64,000 bases of DNA, taken from positions 152,009-216,008 of the forward strand of contig NZ_JALPTH010000009.1 of NCBI RefSeq assembly GCF_023218175.1, in the 5' to 3' direction. Made by a program: the position numbers and the translations under genes. The notes below the pieces were generated by a model that did not search any database, had not been told where the DNA came from, and saw nothing but the letters and a program-made list of their open reading frames with translations. This document shows positions 1-9,449 of the stretch, in pieces. Position 1 is the first letter of the stretch. Every line of letters starts with the position of its first letter. Source of the stretch: Streptomyces lichenis (GTDB taxonomy: Bacteria; Actinomycetota; Actinomycetes; Streptomycetales; Streptomycetaceae).

Positions 1-329
1 ACTGGCTGTTCCCCCGGGTCCGCGCCGCGGTCCACCACGCCGGTCCCGGCACCGTCCACGCCTCGCTGGCCGCGGCCGTCCCCACGCTGCCCGTCCCGGT
101 CGCCCTGGACCAGCCCTACTGGGCGCGCCAGGTCGTGCGCCTGGGCCTCGCCCCCGGGGCCCTCCCCGCGCGCCGCCTCACCACCGCCGGCCTGGTGCGC
201 GCACTGGAGTCCCTGCTGCGGGACGACCGCTACCGGCGCAGAACCGAGGCCGTCTCCCGGGCGATGGCCCGACAGGACGGCGTCGCCGCACTGCTGGCGC
301 GCCTGGCCGAGGAGACGCGCCGCGGGTGA
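1..329 (+). CDS. GT1-type glycosyltransferase, 3' end only
   Basis: The last 108 codons of a glycosyltransferase are visible, read in frame from base 3 to the TGA at 327-329; the start lies upstream of the window. The fragment has the nucleotide-sugar-binding signature of the GT1 (UGT/sterol glucosyltransferase) C-terminal domain: an HHAGPGTV segment at visible residues 11-18, followed by an Asp-Gln pair (36-37) in PVALDQPYW, which in this family contacts the sugar donor. The protein would transfer a sugar from a nucleotide donor to a small-molecule acceptor in the cytosol. The acceptor cannot be told from this piece. It ends 69 bp before the convergent aminopeptidase gene, with a hairpin between them. 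Confidence 0.82.
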   Translation, partial: WLFPRVRAAVHHAGPGTVHASLAAAVPTLPVPVALDQPYWARQVVRLGLAPGALPARRLTTAGLVRALESLLRDDRYRRRTEAVSRAMARQDGVAALLARLAEETRRG

Positions 330-350
330 GGGGGACGGCGCCCCCGCGAC

Positions 351-388
351 GGCCGCGCCGCGGCTCGCGAGGGAGCGGCGGCGCGGCC
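351..388. terminator. Bidirectional intrinsic terminator hairpin
   Basis: A perfect 11-bp inverted repeat (GGCCGCGCCGC at 351-361, GCGGCGCGGCC at 378-388) with a 16-nt loop lies between the convergent glycosyltransferase and aminopeptidase genes. There is no U-tract, as is common in Streptomyces. Its position after both stop codons supports a shared terminator. Confidence 0.6.
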
Positions 389-398
389 TGGCGGCGGG

Positions 399-1499
<1,101 letters not shown>

Positions 1500-1505
1500 T
1501 CAGGC

Positions 1506-1540
1506 GCGCGGCGGCGGCGTCAGGGGGAGCACCGCCGCGC
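1506..1540 (-). terminator. Terminator after the M4 protease gene
   Basis: A perfect 9-bp inverted repeat (GCGCGGCGG at 1506-1514, CCGCCGCGC at 1532-1540) lies downstream of the M4 stop codon. A second 7-bp hairpin (1564-1570 with 1578-1584) sits almost directly against that stop. Together they separate the M4 gene from the M28 gene that follows. The assignment rests only on symmetry and position. Confidence 0.5.
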
Positions 1541-1587
1541 CGTCACGGCAGCCGGGGGAGGGGCCTCCCGCGCGTACCGGGAGGGCG

Positions 1588-3180
1588 TCACTTGACGTTG
1601 ACGGCCGTCCAGGCCTTGCCCACGGCGGCGACCTCGGCGCTGCCCGCGCCGTAGAGGCTCACGGCCGCCTGAAGCGTCCCCTGGCGGGCGCCGGCGTAGG
1701 TGGTGGTGGAGGTGAAGTACGAGGTCAGCGCCTTGTACCAGATCTTCACCGCCTTGTCCCGGCCGATGCCGGTGACGGTGGATCCGTCCTTGCTGCGGCT
1801 CTCGTGGCGGACGCCGTTGATGACCTTCGACCCGCTGCCCTCGGAGAGCAGGTAGAAGAAGTGGTTGGCCACGCCGGAGGAGTGGTGGACGTCGAGGTTC
1901 CGGGTCCCGCTGTCCCAGTAGTCGGCCGACTCGCCGTCCCGGCTGGGGGTGTCCATGTAGCGCAGCGGCTTGCCGTCGCCGAAGTAGTTGATCTTCTCGC
2001 CGAGGAAGTAGTCGCCCTTGTCGGCGGTGTTGCCGGCGTGGAACTCGATCGCGGTGCCGAGGATGTCCGAGGTGGCCTCGTTCAGGCCGCCCGACTCGCC
2101 GCTGTAGACGAGGCGCGCGGTCGCGGCGGTGACGCCGTGGCTGAACTCGTGCCCCGCCACGTCGAGCTGGGTCAGCGGGCTCTTCCCGTCGCGGCCGTCA
2201 CCGTAGTAGATCGAGTAGGTGGGGTCGTCGTAGTAGGCGTTGGCGTGCTTGACGCCGTAGTGGACGTGCGAGGTGGGCGCCGTGCCGTTGTTCCGGATGC
2301 CGTCGCGGCCCAGGACGCTCTTGTAGAAGTCGTGCGTCTTGGCGAAGCCGTGCGCGGCGTCGACGGCGGCGGTCTGGCGGTTGGTCGGCTTGCCGTCGCC
2401 CCAGACGCCGTCGGCGTCGGTGAACAGGGTGCCCGAGCCACTGGTGCGGCCGCCCAGGTCCACCGTGCGGTGTCCGCCGCGGGTGCTGTCCACGAGTTGG
2501 TAGCCGCTGCCGCCGCGGGTGTCGACGAGGTCCACGGTGCCGCTGTACTGGCTGGTGTCGTCGGCGACGTTGTCGATCGCCTGGTACTCGTACAGCTTCT
2601 TGCCGGTGGTGGCGTCGGTGATGACGTGCAGACGGCTGGGCGTGCCGCCCTCCTGCACTCCGCCCACCACCGTCTCGTACGCGAGGACGGGGGCCCCGCC
2701 CGCCGCCCAGATCACCTTGCGCGGGGCCTGGTCCTTGCCCGCGGTGGTGGGCTTCTCCACGTCGGCGGCCACCGCCGCCTCGACGGCGGCCGACGCGGCG
2801 CGGCCCGGGGCGAGCTTCGGCGTCAGGGAGCCGACCGCGACGGAGCGTTCGGTGGCCTTGGTGACGCCTCTGAGCGCGCCGTCCTTCGCGCGGTGGACGA
2901 CGAGGTCCCCGCCGAGGACGGGCAGGCCGCCGTAGGTGCGGTCGTAGCGGGTGTGGACGGTGCCGTCGGCGTCCCGTACGACATCGCGGACGACCAGCTT
3001 CTCCTGGGCGTTCAGCCCGAGGGCGGCGGCCGTGCCCGCGAGCGAGGTGTCCGGGGCTCCCGCGGGGGCCAGCGCGTCGGCGGAGTTCGCGCCGCCGACC
3101 GCCAGCAGGGCCACCGCCACGGTGGCGGCTCCGCCGGCCAGGGCGAAGCGCTTGCGGGATATCGGTAGGGAGGATGACAC
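1588..3180 (-). CDS. Secreted M4 (thermolysin-family) metalloprotease, griselysin-like
   Basis: This 530-residue extracellular zinc endopeptidase is made as a pre-pro-enzyme. Residues 1-36 are a signal peptide with a Lys/Arg start and a hydrophobic Ala/Val core. Residues about 45-195 are the FTP/PepSY propeptide that keeps the enzyme inactive, and about 205-530 are the catalytic domain. The zinc motif HEFSH is at 344-348 (Glu345 is the general base) and the third ligand is Glu368 in GLNEATSD. His432 in VHHSSG matches the catalytic His231 of thermolysin, so all active-site residues are present. The start is GTG, preceded by TGGAG at 5-nt spacing. Length and order fit Streptomyces neutral proteases. 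It probably supplies peptides for the neighbouring aminopeptidase to trim. Confidence 0.95.
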   Translation of the reverse strand: MSSSLPISRKRFALAGGAATVAVALLAVGGANSADALAPAGAPDTSLAGTAAALGLNAQEKLVVRDVVRDADGTVHTRYDRTYGGLPVLGGDLVVHRAKDGALRGVTKATERSVAVGSLTPKLAPGRAASAAVEAAVAADVEKPTTAGKDQAPRKVIWAAGGAPVLAYETVVGGVQEGGTPSRLHVITDATTGKKLYEYQAIDNVADDTSQYSGTVDLVDTRGGSGYQLVDSTRGGHRTVDLGGRTSGSGTLFTDADGVWGDGKPTNRQTAAVDAAHGFAKTHDFYKSVLGRDGIRNNGTAPTSHVHYGVKHANAYYDDPTYSIYYGDGRDGKSPLTQLDVAGHEFSHGVTAATARLVYSGESGGLNEATSDILGTAIEFHAGNTADKGDYFLGEKINYFGDGKPLRYMDTPSRDGESADYWDSGTRNLDVHHSSGVANHFFYLLSEGSGSKVINGVRHESRSKDGSTVTGIGRDKAVKIWYKALTSYFTSTTTYAGARQGTLQAAVSLYGAGSAEVAAVGKAWTAVNVK

Positions 3181-3567
3181 GTCTGCTCCAGTGCGTCAGT
3201 GGGGGGTTGGCGGGCGTGGGTGGCGCCCGCCGGCCGGGACGATTCGCCCCGGAGGTGGCAGGAGATTAGCCAGCACTGCATGGGCATGCCAAGCGTGGAT
3301 GTCCGATGTGTGGTCGTTCGCGAACTTGCTGCTGGACCACTTCACATACCTGCAACGCTGACGACTCGTCTGCACCTTCGATCACACGCGCATCGGATGG
3401 CAAGACGTTCGGGCCGCCGAAGAATTAACAGAACTCCCGGCCAACTGTGCCGAAGCCGCGTGTCCGCCGGGGCCTGCCAGGCCGACCGGCGCCGCCGCGC
3501 CTCGGCCCGGGCACAGCGAACGGCCCCCGCCCGGAGGGGGCGGGGGCCGTGTGGACCGGGGGGAGCG
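3181..3567. other. Intergenic region upstream of the M4 protease gene
   Basis: About 390 bp without a gene. It must hold the protease promoter on the minus strand, and the part around 3250-3420 is less GC-rich than its surroundings. I see no convincing -35/-10 pair. A short interrupted palindrome (GCATG-GG-CATGC, 3278-3289) is present but too short to call an operator. The far end holds the terminator of the small antitoxin-like gene, listed separately. Confidence 0.5.
3520..3550 (-). terminator. Strong intrinsic terminator
   Basis: A perfect 13-bp stem (ACGGCCCCCGCCC at 3520-3532, GGGCGGGGGCCGT at 3538-3550) with a 5-nt loop lies 18 bp past the stop of the antitoxin-like gene on the minus strand. 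This is the clearest terminator in the window. Confidence 0.8.
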
Positions 3568-3759
3568 CTACTGGTCCCGCTGTCCGCCGCCGTAGGAGCG
3601 GCGTGCGGCATCGGCGGCCTTGTCGGTCTGCGCGTCGTACTTGTCGCCGGTGCGCTCGTCCACCAGCCTCTCGGCGCGCTCCACGCCCTGGTCGGCCTGG
3701 TCCGGATGGCCCTTGGCCATCTCCTTGGCCTTGTTCGCCATGTCGCCCAGCTTGCCCAT
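3568..3759 (-). CDS. Small MT0933-type antitoxin-like protein
   Basis: A 63-residue, highly charged helical protein starting MGKLGDMANKAKEM and ending in Gly/Gln/Asp-rich sequence. Size and pattern (amphipathic Lys/Glu helix, then a DERTGDKYD core and an Asp/Ala helix) match the MT0933/Rv0909 antitoxin-like family (Pfam MT0933_antitox). That family is common in Streptomyces, usually without an adjacent toxin. No toxin gene is adjacent here: the neighbours are a protease and an MFS transporter. A role as a stress or CsbD-like small protein is therefore equally possible. The ATG has a strong AGGAGGG at 5-nt spacing and the gene ends in a strong terminator, so it is a compact single-gene unit. 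Confidence 0.75.
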   Translation of the reverse strand: MGKLGDMANKAKEMAKGHPDQADQGVERAERLVDERTGDKYDAQTDKAADAARRSYGGGQRDQ

Positions 3760-3831
3760 GAGAACCCTCCTGGGTGTTGTGCTCGTGCGGTCTTACGCCA
3801 CCCCTGGTACCCCCTTCCGGCGTCCGCACGC

Positions 3832-5091
3832 TCAGCGCAGGGAGCGGATCGCCGGGCTCGCGGCGACCAGGGCGGCGCAGGCCAGTACCGCGCCGCCGCA
3901 GACCAGGAACAGCGCTGTCGTGCCGTACGGCAGCAGCACGCCGGCGACCACGTAGGACAGCGGGTCGAACGCCACCGTGGCCAGCACCACCAGGCTGGTC
4001 ACCCGGCCCAGCAGCCGGGAGGGCACCCGCTCCTGCAGCGTGGCCACGATGACCACCCCGAGGAACGCCGACCCCAGGCCGATCAGCCCGACGACGGCCG
4101 TGGCGGCGGCGACCTGGGTGGTGGCGGCCAGCCCGGCCATGCCCGCGCCGATCGCCGCCACCCCGCCGACCACGGTCCAGCCGCGCCGGGTGGGCGGCCA
4201 CCAGCCGGCCAGCAGCGAACCGGCCAGCGAACCGGCGCCGAAGCCGGAGAGCACGATGCCGAAGGAGCCCGCGCCACCCAGGCGTTGCTCGGCGAGCACC
4301 GCGCCGCCCACCAGTACCGGGCCCACGACCGCGATGTTGATCAGGGCGACGGCCGCCAGCATCGCCCGTACCAGCGGCTCGTTCCAGGCGTACGCCAGGC
4401 CCGCGCCGAGGGCACGCGGGCTGCTGAGCTCCTCACCGTCCGCGCCGTCCGGATCGGCGGTGCCCGGATCGGTGCCCTCGCCGCGTCGTGCCGCGCGGAG
4501 CAGGGTGCTCAGCGCTACGGCGGCCAGCGCGGCGAGCGCCGCGATCCCGCCGAGCGTCGCGTCGAAGCCGACCGCGGCGATGACCCCGGCGGCCACCGCC
4601 GGGCCGACCAGGTCGCCCCCCGACTCCGCGCCCTGCACCAGAGCGTTGACCCGGGAGAGCTTCCCGGTCGGCACCACGGCGGGAATGAGCGCCAGGGCGG
4701 CCGGGAAGTACGCGGCGTCGGCCACGCCGAGCAGCGCGGCGAGCAGGGCGACGGTCGTCAGCGACGGTGAGCCGAAGGTGACCACGGCGACGAGCGCGAG
4801 CAGGACGGCGACCCGCAGCCAGCAGGCGACGGCCGTGACCCGGGCGGCGCCGAGGCGGTCGACCAGCACCCCCGCGGGAAGCAGCAGGGCCGCCCGCGGC
4901 AGCGCCACGGCCACCAGGACGAAGCCGGTGGCGAGTCCGGGCTCGGACAGGTCGAGGACGAAGAGGGTGAGCCAGACCAGGAACAGCGCGTCGACGGTGG
5001 CGGCCAGCCCTTCCCCCACGACCAGGCGGCGCACCTGGCGCTCGCCGCCCGGGCCGGGCGGAGCGGGAGCGTCGGTCGGCTCCGTGGTCAT
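3832..5091 (-). CDS. MFS efflux transporter
   Basis: A 419-residue integral membrane protein with about 12 hydrophobic segments and a short Pro/Gly-rich cytosolic N-terminus (MTTEPTDAPAPP). Between segments 2 and 3 it has GVLVDRLGAARV, matching the MFS A-motif (GxLaDrxGxrr). It resembles the MFS_3/enterobactin-exporter type. I chose the ATG at 5091 because GGGGAG precedes it at 7 nt; a start 60 bp upstream is open but adds a low-complexity leader. The gene follows the biosynthetic operon on the same strand after a 132-bp gap. The likely job, by inference from position, is export of or self-resistance to the operon's product. Confidence 0.88.
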   Translation of the reverse strand: MTTEPTDAPAPPGPGGERQVRRLVVGEGLAATVDALFLVWLTLFVLDLSEPGLATGFVLVAVALPRAALLLPAGVLVDRLGAARVTAVACWLRVAVLLALVAVVTFGSPSLTTVALLAALLGVADAAYFPAALALIPAVVPTGKLSRVNALVQGAESGGDLVGPAVAAGVIAAVGFDATLGGIAALAALAAVALSTLLRAARRGEGTDPGTADPDGADGEELSSPRALGAGLAYAWNEPLVRAMLAAVALINIAVVGPVLVGGAVLAEQRLGGAGSFGIVLSGFGAGSLAGSLLAGWWPPTRRGWTVVGGVAAIGAGMAGLAATTQVAAATAVVGLIGLGSAFLGVVIVATLQERVPSRLLGRVTSLVVLATVAFDPLSYVVAGVLLPYGTTALFLVCGGAVLACAALVAASPAIRSLR

Positions 5092-5223
5092 GGCCGGCTC
5101 CCCGGGCGGAGGTCCGGGGCCGCGCCCGGACGGGTGCTGACGAACATGCACGAACGGTACAAGAGCGGGATACCACCCTGGTCGGCTGAGGAGGAGGAGT
5201 TCGTGGAGGGGGAGCGAGGGCCG

Positions 5224-5985
5224 TCAGGCGATGTGGGTGCCCCCGTCGACCGGCAGGGTGGTGCCGGTGACATAGGAGGCCGCGTCGGAGACCAGGAACA
5301 CCAGGGCGGCGGCCAGCTCTTCGGGCCGCCCGACGCGCCCCGAGAGCACCCGCTCCATCACCGTGTCGAGGTAGCCCTCGGGGTAGCCGTCGGTCATCGC
5401 GGAGGTGAAGAGGCCCGGCGCCAGCGCGTTGACGCGGATGCCCCTGCCGGGGGTCCACTGCTGGGCGAGGTCCCGGGTGAGCCCGAGGAGCCCGGCCTTC
5501 GACGCCGTGTAGGCGGCCTGCGGCAGACCGCCCGTGACCAGGGCGAGGACGCTGGAGACATTGACGATGGCACTGCCGGGCAGCATCACCGCGCCCGCGG
5601 CCTGGGCCATCCAGTAGCAGCCGTGGAGGTTGGTGTCGATGACCTCGCGGAACTGCTCGGGAGTCTCCTCCGCCGCGGGCCGCTCACCGCCGATCCCGGC
5701 GTTGTTGACCAGGATGTCCACCCGCCCGAAGGCCTCCATGGCCGCGCCCACCAGCGCGCGGCAGTCCTCCGGACGGGACACGTCGGTGCGTACCGCGACG
5801 GCCCGGCGGCCCAGCCGTTCGACGGCCGCGCGCACCGCCTCCAGCCGCTCGGCGCGCCGCGCGCCGAGCACCACGTCCGCGCCGGCCTCGGCCAGCGCAT
5901 GGGCGAAGGCGGTGCCCAGCCCGGAGGAGGCGCCGGTGACCACGGCCACCCGGCCGTCGAGCCGGAAGCGGTCGAGGACGCTCAC
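5224..5985 (-). CDS. SDR-family NAD(P)H oxidoreductase
   Basis: A 253-residue classical short-chain dehydrogenase/reductase. The cofactor motif TGASSGLG is at 17-24, NNAG at 94-97, the catalytic Ser at about 144-145 (NVSSV), and Tyr159 and Lys163 in YTASK. The C-terminal VDGGT is typical of FabG-like enzymes. The start is GTG: its GTGA overlaps the TGA of the upstream ACP gene by 4 bp, implying translational coupling. The frame continues open upstream but that part has no SDR homology. In this operon it most likely reduces a beta-keto group on the ACP or the ketone made by the oxoamine synthase. The exact substrate is not shown by the sequence. Confidence 0.93.
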   Translation of the reverse strand: MSVLDRFRLDGRVAVVTGASSGLGTAFAHALAEAGADVVLGARRAERLEAVRAAVERLGRRAVAVRTDVSRPEDCRALVGAAMEAFGRVDILVNNAGIGGERPAAEETPEQFREVIDTNLHGCYWMAQAAGAVMLPGSAIVNVSSVLALVTGGLPQAAYTASKAGLLGLTRDLAQQWTPGRGIRVNALAPGLFTSAMTDGYPEGYLDTVMERVLSGRVGRPEELAAALVFLVSDAASYVTGTTLPVDGGTHIA

Positions 5986-6239
5986 GGCCGGCCGGCGCCG
6001 CGGTGGTCGGCGAGGTGGTCCACCAGATCGCCGACCGTCCGCAACTCCGGGACCCGGTCGTCGGGGATCCGCACCCCGAACCTGTCCTCGATCGCCACGG
6101 TGATCTCCACCATCGACAGGGAGTCGATGTCCAGGTCCTCGGTGAAGGACTTCTCGGCGGTGACCTCGGCGGGGTCGAGGCCGGTGACCTCCTCGACGAT
6201 CTCGGTGACGGCGGACAGGATGTCGGTGGCGTGGGGCAT
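5982..6239 (-). CDS. Acyl carrier protein
   Basis: An 85-residue acidic four-helix carrier protein. The phosphopantetheine site is Ser40 in the DIDSLSMVE motif, preceded by the usual FTEDLDID acidic turn. It is complete and of normal size. An ATG with GGAGGAA-like sequence just upstream marks the start. Its stop codon overlaps the SDR start by 4 bp, and it lies 30 bp after the oxoamine synthase gene. It probably carries the growing acyl chain for the ketosynthase and presents it to the oxoamine synthase and SDR. It is the only intact carrier in the operon, because the carrier-like tail of the condensation protein has lost its serine. Confidence 0.95.
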   Translation of the reverse strand: MPHATDILSAVTEIVEEVTGLDPAEVTAEKSFTEDLDIDSLSMVEITVAIEDRFGVRIPDDRVPELRTVGDLVDHLADHRGAGRP

Positions 6240-6269
6240 GGGTTCCTCCTTGTGTGGGTGGGGCCCGGG

Positions 6270-7517
6270 TCAGACTCCGAGGCGCCGCCGGTAGGTGGTG
6301 AGGGTGCGCAGGAAGCCGTCCAGCTGCTCCTCGGTGTGGCCGGCGTGCGGGAAGAGGCGCAGCATCGCCTGGTTGCGGGAGACGGCCGGGTAGGAGAAGA
6401 CCGGGACGAGGTAGCCGTCCGCCACGAACCACTCCCGCATCTGCAGGGCGGCGGCGTCGCTCCCGATCGGCACCGAGAGCATGTACGACTCGGTGGGCGT
6501 CGTCGCCGTACCGGCCTCGTGCATCTGCCGGCGGAGCCGCGCGGCGTGCGCCAGGTAGTCGTCCACGATGGCCGGATCGGCGGCCAGGGCCTCGATCGTG
6601 CGGGTGGCGGCGTGGGCGGTGGGCGGCTGGATGGCGGCCGTGAACATCGAGGTTCCGGAGAGCAGTTCGAAGGCGTCGACGGCCGCCGCCGGCCCGGCGA
6701 TCGCGCCGCCCTCCAGGCCGATGGCCTTGGACAGGGACACCATGACGAAGTCGGCCCGTTCCCGGATCGCGGCCGCCTCCCGGGCGTACGGGCGGTGCTC
6801 CGGCCCGTAGACCATGAAGCCGTTGGCGTCGTCGATCATGCTGATGGCGCCGTGGCGGTCGCACTCGTCCAGGATCTCCACGATGGGCCCCATGGTGCCG
6901 TCGGCCGAGTAGATGCTCTCGGCGATTACCACGGTCTTGCCGGCCCGGACCCGGCCCAGGATCCGCGCCAGGTCGGCGACGTCATTGTGCCGGAAGGCGT
7001 GGACGTTGCGGCCGTAGCCGAGGCCCTCCAGGCCCTTCCAGACGCTCCAGTGGACATCGCGGTCCACCACGAACACGGTGTCGTGGTTGCGCACCTCGAT
7101 CCCGGTGTCGAAGTGCGCGGAACTGCTCATGGCGTTGACGAACCCGATGTTGGCCAGCAGTCCGGTGGCGAAGCTGATGGCCCGCTCCTTGCCGGTGCGG
7201 CGGGCGATCGTCTCCTCCAGCTCCTGGTGCGGCCGGCAGATCCCCTGGGTCATCCGGGAGCCGCTGGTGCTCAGCCCGTGCGCGAGCGCCCCCTCGGCGA
7301 AGTGCCGCCGCACCGGGACATGGCGCTCCAGGTCCAGGAAGCTGATGCTGGCGAAGTTCACCAGCTCACGGCCGCCGCGGACGATGGTCGGCCCGACCGG
7401 GCCGTCCACCACCGGCGGGCGGTACGCGGTGTCATGGGTGTTGGCCTCGACGAAGGCGGCGAAGGCCCAGGGGGCCAGTCGGTCCGCGGACGGTACGGGG
7501 GTCTGGGACACGGTCAT
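6270..7517 (-). CDS. PLP-dependent alpha-oxoamine synthase (BioF/CqsA-like)
   Basis: A 415-residue fold-type I PLP enzyme of the alpha-oxoamine synthase family, which joins an acyl thioester to an amino acid with loss of CO2 to give an aminoketone. The PLP lysine is Lys264 in SLSKAIG, the ring-stacking histidine is His156 (RDVHWS), and the pyridine-nitrogen aspartate lies in MIDDANG (229-230). In BioF, KBL and ALAS this segment is normally D-(E/D)-A-H-G; here the His is Asn232. The start ATG overlaps the stop of the condensation gene (ATGA), with GGAGGAG about 10 nt upstream. In this setting the acyl donor may be the ACP of the same operon. The amino acid partner is unknown, and an 8-amino-7-oxononanoate synthase role in biotin synthesis is unlikely here. 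Confidence 0.9.
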   Translation of the reverse strand: MTVSQTPVPSADRLAPWAFAAFVEANTHDTAYRPPVVDGPVGPTIVRGGRELVNFASISFLDLERHVPVRRHFAEGALAHGLSTSGSRMTQGICRPHQELEETIARRTGKERAISFATGLLANIGFVNAMSSSAHFDTGIEVRNHDTVFVVDRDVHWSVWKGLEGLGYGRNVHAFRHNDVADLARILGRVRAGKTVVIAESIYSADGTMGPIVEILDECDRHGAISMIDDANGFMVYGPEHRPYAREAAAIRERADFVMVSLSKAIGLEGGAIAGPAAAVDAFELLSGTSMFTAAIQPPTAHAATRTIEALAADPAIVDDYLAHAARLRRQMHEAGTATTPTESYMLSVPIGSDAAALQMREWFVADGYLVPVFSYPAVSRNQAMLRLFPHAGHTEEQLDGFLRTLTTYRRRLGV

Positions 7518-9439
7518 GGCGGGGTGTCTCCTCCACGAGGGGCGCGGGTCGGTAAGGGCTCCAGGGCCGCGGCCAGATGGCCGAGCGAGGCCGTGCCGGC
7601 CAGTTCGTCCGAGGCGATCCCGGTGAGGCCGCGGTGGTGGAGCAGCGCCAGCAGACGGGGGACGGCCACCAGGGTGACGCCGTGGTCGGCGAGGCAGCGG
7701 TCCATGTCCACGGCGCCGGGACCGGGGCCGTCGGGGGTTCGTACGGCGGCCACGGCGGCGGCCAGGGCCCGTTCGGAGTCCGTCGCGGGCGGGCGGGACG
7801 GGGCCCGTGTGCTTCCCGCGTCGGTGGCCCTGGGGCCTTCGCCGCCTTCCGGGGTCAGGACGTAACGGTCCGGGGTCATCAGGTCGGGCACCTCGCCGAG
7901 GTGGTCCAGGAGGTGGCGGTGCAGGTCCTCGGCGCTGGTGCCGGGGGCGGTACGGGCGTACGCGACGAGCCGCCGCCCGCCACCCGCCCCCGTGGTCCCC
8001 CTCTCGGGCGCCACCGTCGCCTCCAGCACCCCGGGATGGCCCCGCAGCACCTCCTCGACCGCGGACAGGCGCACCCATCCGCGCGGGGCGCGCCACCAGC
8101 CGGGAGCGGCCGGTGCGAGCGGACGCACCGGGACCGGACGGTCGGCCCCGTCGGCGAGCGCCCGCAGCAGAGCGCACAGCCGGAGGGGCAGCGCCGCGGC
8201 CTGCCCGGCGTCCAGCAGCTGGTCCCCGACGGTGACATCGAGGGTGAACACCCCGGCGTCCAGGGCGAGATCGGCATAGAGCGTGTCGCAGGGCTCGTCG
8301 GGCGCGCTGCGGATCCAGCCGGCGGGCCCCTCCGGAGGGGTGTACTGCTCCGGCGGCAGATACCCCCGCGGCCAGGAGTAGCAGTTGTACTCGATGGTGG
8401 GGACGGCCACCACACCGCGCCGGCGGTCCATCCGGGCCTGCGCGGCGACCAGTTCGGCGGGGTGGTAGCGCCCGTGCCGGTAGGCCGTGGCGCAGGCGGC
8501 CGCGACCGAGGCGGCCACCTCGCCGAACGCCGCGCCCGGGCGCAGCTCGATCTGCACCGGAACGGTCAGGGCGCGGACGCCGAGGCTGCCGCGCAGGGCG
8601 GCCCGGGCCCGGTTGGCCACCACCACCGAGGCCAGGAACCGGTGTTCACCGGTGCGGGTGGCGACCTCGTGCGCCAGCGCCGCGAGCACCGCGGTCTCCG
8701 CGCTGACCCGGTGCCGCCGGGCGACGCGGTCCAGGTCCCCGTACGCCTCCGTCGAGCGGTACTGGAGGCGGTGGCGCCCGGCGCCGTCCGCACGGCCGCC
8801 GAACGGGGCCAGCACCCCGGCCGGGTTGGCCGCGAGCCGGGTGAGCCACTCGCGCTCCGCCGCGCGGGCCCGCTCCGAGGGCCGGGCGGTGGCCATGTCC
8901 AGCGGACGTACGGAGGACCCCGCCGGCACCTCCTCGCCGCGCAGCCGGTCGTGCAGCTGGCTGAGCAGCGCCGCCAGCCCCCAGCCGTCGATCACCACAT
9001 GGTGGGCGGTCAGCAGGACCGCGCGCGGGGTGCCCGCCTCCAGCAGCACCCGGGCGCGCCAGGGCGGCTCGCGCTCGGGGTCGATCGGGAGGGCGGCCAG
9101 CGCCGCCGTGGCGGCCTCCAGGGTGGCGGTGTCGGCGACGGGGACGTCGAGCTGGTCGATCGGCAGCGGGGCCCAGTCCGCCCGGTGCACGTACTGGACC
9201 GGGCGCAGCGGATCGACGGTGGTGCGCAGCTCCTCATGGCGGGCGGTGAGCGCCGCCAGCGCCGCGTGGACGTCGGCGACGGTCGCCGGGGGCGGGATGT
9301 GGCAGTGGTCGGCGAGCGGTGTCGGGTTCACCCGCCGGGGTCCCGGGATGGTCCGCTCGTACCAGTGCCACTGCTGGACCCAGTCCAGCGGCCTGCCGCG
9401 CGGTGCGGGGGCGGTGCTCTGCTTCGGGAGGTGGTTCAC
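7514..9439 (-). CDS. Stand-alone NRPS condensation-domain protein with degenerate C-terminal carrier region
   Basis: A 641-residue protein. Residues about 20-450 form an NRPS-type condensation domain with an intact HHVVIDG motif at 146-152 (the second His is catalytic), so it should form an amide or ester between a carrier-bound acyl group and a nucleophile. Residues about 480-545 resemble the small C-terminal subdomain of an adenylation domain (EEVLRGHPGVLEATV). Residues about 560-625 look like a carrier domain, but the phosphopantetheine serine is Thr589 (GVTLVAV where GGDSLLAV is usual). The tail is therefore probably non-functional as a carrier. The GTG at 9439 has GAGGTG spaced 6 nt upstream, overlapping the ketosynthase stop; another GTG lies 9 bp earlier. 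Its stop overlaps the next start. Confidence 0.85.
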   Translation of the reverse strand: MNHLPKQSTAPAPRGRPLDWVQQWHWYERTIPGPRRVNPTPLADHCHIPPPATVADVHAALAALTARHEELRTTVDPLRPVQYVHRADWAPLPIDQLDVPVADTATLEAATAALAALPIDPEREPPWRARVLLEAGTPRAVLLTAHHVVIDGWGLAALLSQLHDRLRGEEVPAGSSVRPLDMATARPSERARAAEREWLTRLAANPAGVLAPFGGRADGAGRHRLQYRSTEAYGDLDRVARRHRVSAETAVLAALAHEVATRTGEHRFLASVVVANRARAALRGSLGVRALTVPVQIELRPGAAFGEVAASVAAACATAYRHGRYHPAELVAAQARMDRRRGVVAVPTIEYNCYSWPRGYLPPEQYTPPEGPAGWIRSAPDEPCDTLYADLALDAGVFTLDVTVGDQLLDAGQAAALPLRLCALLRALADGADRPVPVRPLAPAAPGWWRAPRGWVRLSAVEEVLRGHPGVLEATVAPERGTTGAGGGRRLVAYARTAPGTSAEDLHRHLLDHLGEVPDLMTPDRYVLTPEGGEGPRATDAGSTRAPSRPPATDSERALAAAVAAVRTPDGPGPGAVDMDRCLADHGVTLVAVPRLLALLHHRGLTGIASDELAGTASLGHLAAALEPLPTRAPRGGDTPP

Positions 9440-9449
9440 GCCCGGCACC

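Noticed and set aside
3278..3289. Short palindrome GCATG-GG-CATGC upstream of the M4 protease
   Set aside because: Only 5 bp per arm and no second copy. Too likely by chance to call an operator.
3568..3759. A toxin-antitoxin pair around the MT0933-like gene
   Set aside because: No small toxin gene is adjacent on either side and the gene has its own ribosome-binding site and terminator.
5986..6864. Upstream extension of the SDR frame over the ACP and oxoamine synthase genes
   Set aside because: It overlaps two well-supported genes. The SDR fold begins at the GTG at 5985, which overlaps the ACP stop.
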